From positions 62,001 to 126,000 of the forward strand of contig CAWGNT010000007.1 in NCBI GenBank assembly GCA_963824085.1: a DNA stretch of 64,000 bases. Direction: 5' to 3'. The DNA is from JARRNE01 sp963824085. GTDB taxonomy: Bacteria; Pseudomonadota; Gammaproteobacteria; Chromatiales; Chromatiaceae. The translations under genes were made by a program, and so were the position numbers. Below are positions 62,169 through 64,000 of the stretch, piece after piece; position 1 is the stretch's first letter; each line of letters begins with the position of its first letter. The notes below the pieces were generated by a model, which saw only the letters and a program-made list of their open reading frames with translations, had not been told where the DNA came from and searched no databases.

Positions 62169-63623
62169 TCAGTTGCGCCAGAACTGAGGAGTGAAGAGGA
62201 TCAGAACGGAGAACACCTCCAAGCGGCCGAGCAGCATGGTGAAGGTGCACACCCAGGTCTCGAAGTCGTTCAGGCTCGCGTAATTCTGTGCCGGCCCAAC
62301 CTGGCCAAGACCGGGTCCTGCGTTGTTGATGCAGGCCACGACCGCACTCAGGGCGGAGATGAAGTCGAGGCCGCCGAATATCAGCAGGAACGTGAGGACC
62401 ACAACGCTCATCGCATAGAGAAAACTGAACCCGAGCACCGCAAAGACGACATTGTTTGGGATCGGTGCCCCTGCAATGGTCAAGGGCGAAACCAAGGTGG
62501 GGTGGATCAGCCGGGAGAGCTCGCGAGAGCTTTGATGGGCGAGGACCAGAGTGCGGATCATCTTGATGCCTCCGCCCGTAGACCCCGAGCTGACCGTAAT
62601 GCACGAGAGAAAGAGCATCCAGAAGGGCACAAAAATCGGCCAAGCACCGAAGTCTGCGGATGCAAAACCACAGTCTGTCGCTATCGACACCAGATTGAAG
62701 CTGGCGTACCGCAGAGACGCCCAGACGTCGGGATAGACGTTGTGACGCCACAGGTAGATCCCGCACCCCACACTGCTTATGGCGATGAGTGCTAGCACCG
62801 TCGTCGCCTCAGCATCGCGCCAATAGGGCTTTGGGCTGCGCTCCTTTAGGACGGTGAAATGGGTGGCGAAGTTGAGTGCCGCCAGGATCATGAACAAGAT
62901 CAGGACTGCTTCGATGGCAGGCGAATCGAACGCACCGACGCTGGCGTCGTGCGTCGAGAAACCGCCCAGGCTGAGCGCCGCGAAGGCGTGGCAAATGGCA
63001 TCAAACCAGCTCATGCCAACCAGCCGCAGAGACAGGATACAAGCCAGTGTTGCACCAATGTACACGGCCCACAAAGCAGTGGCCGTATCGGCAATACGGG
63101 CGGTCAGCTTCGTGTCCTTGATCGGACCGGGCACCTCGGCCTTCAGCAGCTGCATACCACCGACGCCTAGCATGGGCAAAATAGCCACGGCCAGCACGAT
63201 GATCCCCATCCCGCCCAACCAGTTGAGCTCACACCGCCAGAGGTTGATTGCCGGCGCCGTGGAATCCAGCCCGGTCATGACGGTTGCGCCGGTGGTGGTC
63301 AGACCGGACATGGTCTCGAACATGGCATCAGTGAAGGTCATCCCCTGATGCAGAATGAGCGGCTCGGTGGCAATGCCGGCAACCAACGTCCAGGCCATCG
63401 CTACCAGGATGAAGCCGTCGCGAGCCTTCAGATCCGCGCGGTGACGAAAGGTAAGCAGGTAGAGCATGGCGCCCGCCCCGAGGCAACCGAGCATCCCGTC
63501 TAGAAAATTCAACAGGGTTCCGTCCGCATAGACCAAAGCGCAGACGATGGGCATGAGATACATCAGGCTGAACACCATCAGCATCCGTCCGAGCACATGG
63601 GCGACCGAGAGGACCGAGCCCAT
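62169..63623 (-). CDS. trkH: Trk potassium uptake protein TrkH
   Basis: 484 residues, the K+ channel-like subunit with four pore repeats. Selectivity filters are seen in SGLTTTGATVMTG, AALSLGGFSTHD, IATDCGFASADFG and ACINNAGPGLGQVG. It works with the cytoplasmic TrkA ring. Its start overlaps the stop of trkA by a base, so the genes form an operon. Inner membrane. Complete. Confidence 0.94.
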   Translation of the reverse strand: MGSVLSVAHVLGRMLMVFSLMYLMPIVCALVYADGTLLNFLDGMLGCLGAGAMLYLLTFRHRADLKARDGFILVAMAWTLVAGIATEPLILHQGMTFTDAMFETMSGLTTTGATVMTGLDSTAPAINLWRCELNWLGGMGIIVLAVAILPMLGVGGMQLLKAEVPGPIKDTKLTARIADTATALWAVYIGATLACILSLRLVGMSWFDAICHAFAALSLGGFSTHDASVGAFDSPAIEAVLILFMILAALNFATHFTVLKERSPKPYWRDAEATTVLALIAISSVGCGIYLWRHNVYPDVWASLRYASFNLVSIATDCGFASADFGAWPIFVPFWMLFLSCITVSSGSTGGGIKMIRTLVLAHQSSRELSRLIHPTLVSPLTIAGAPIPNNVVFAVLGFSFLYAMSVVVLTFLLIFGGLDFISALSAVVACINNAGPGLGQVGPAQNYASLNDFETWVCTFTMLLGRLEVFSVLILFTPQFWRN

Positions 63624-64000
63624 CAGAAGAAGGCAAGTCCGACTTGGAAGAACTGCTCGACCTTGCGAACCAGATCCTTGCTGACCACAAATACGATCAC
63701 GTGGTCCTCTGGCTCGATTAGGGTGTCGTGGTGAGCAATGACGACCTGGCGCCGACCGTTCACCACTCGCACGATGGCACCGATGGTGACTCCCCGAGGC
63801 AGCTCGAGCGCCTCGATACGCCGGCCAACTGCCCGAGAGGTCGAGGGGTCCCCATGGACGATCAGCTCCAGCGCCTCAGCTGCACCGCGTCTCAGACTAT
63901 GGACGGCCACCACGTCTCCCCGGCGAACATGGGCCAGAAGAGACCCAATTGAAATCTGGGCGGGAGAAATGGCGATATCGATTCGGTCCGCCTGCACCAA
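63623..64000 (-). CDS. trkA: Trk potassium uptake NAD-binding protein TrkA (3' part)
   Basis: The final 125 codons of TrkA; the gene continues beyond the window. The visible portion is the end of the second RCK-N domain (DIAISPAQISIGSLLAHVRRG) and the second RCK-C domain with VIAHHDTLIEPEDHVIVFV. It regulates TrkH gating through bound nucleotide. Partial only because of the window edge. Confidence 0.92.
   Translation of the reverse strand: MVQADRIDIAISPAQISIGSLLAHVRRGDVVAVHSLRRGAAEALELIVHGDPSTSRAVGRRIEALELPRGVTIGAIVRVVNGRRQVVIAHHDTLIEPEDHVIVFVVSKDLVRKVEQFFQVGLAFF

Overview
The window reads as a GC-rich gammaproteobacterial chromosome, most like a sulfur-oxidising member of the Chromatiales/Ectothiorhodospiraceae. 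This is an inference from gene content, because no rRNA is present. The supporting evidence is a complete nuoA-N operon placed behind tpiA-secG-tRNA-Leu, the smpB, hns, hprK and trkHA neighbourhoods, and sulfur genes (an ETHE1-type persulfide dioxygenase and a CoA-disulfide reductase-rhodanese fusion).

Layout. 0-4.2 kb: a CBS-pair protein, a PDC-sensor protein and an ABC-2 exporter pair. 4.2-8.7 kb: an eroded island in which two IS91-type transposase tails bracket an intact persulfide dioxygenase gene, a DUF502 gene and a dead PAP2 phosphatase gene. 9-12.1 kb: a large secreted beta-propeller/phosphoesterase. 12.2-16.4 kb: a REP/RAYT region. It contains a DUF433/DUF5615 toxin-antitoxin pair with a nonsense-mutated toxin, an intact REP-associated transposase, an IS4-type element inserted inside that transposase's own REP, and a second, headless, nearly identical copy of the ABC-2 permease. 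16.5-21.4 kb: a decayed locus, a small membrane protein, an unidentified protein, exosortase K and a PAS-SpoIIE phosphatase. 21.7-24.7 kb: a sugar ABC importer without its ATPase. 25-32.7 kb: CoA-disulfide reductase-rhodanese, two Hsp20 genes, a ferritin-like protein and a group of small membrane-associated proteins (EcsC, DUF5132 and others), plus a ptsI relic.

33.8-39.7 kb carries sugar-phosphate genes: gpmA, a fused ROK-glucokinase/phosphoglucose isomerase, a histidine phosphatase and a secreted phosphodiester glycosidase. A gutted CSS-EAL gene follows. 41.4-56.7 kb is the 14-gene complex I operon on the minus strand, preceded by a terminator and a candidate promoter. 56.8-64 kb holds tRNA-Leu(GAG), secG, tpiA, smpB, an H-NS-like gene, a CPXCG protein, tRNA-Leu(TAA), tRNA-Cys, hprK, trkH and the 3' part of trkA.

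Intergenic DNA is rich in repeats. The two most distinctive families are the RAYT REP (near 12.34, 13.21 and 14.0 kb) and a MITE-like family with inverted ends built on GGTGATTAGC and CTCAGCTG (near 27.0, 40.1, 59.6 and 62.0 kb). Pseudogenes are unusually frequent: PAP2, EamA, DUF5989, DUF5615, ptsI, CSS-EAL, IS66, IS91 (two) and IS4. I found no CRISPR array, prophage or complete known defence system.
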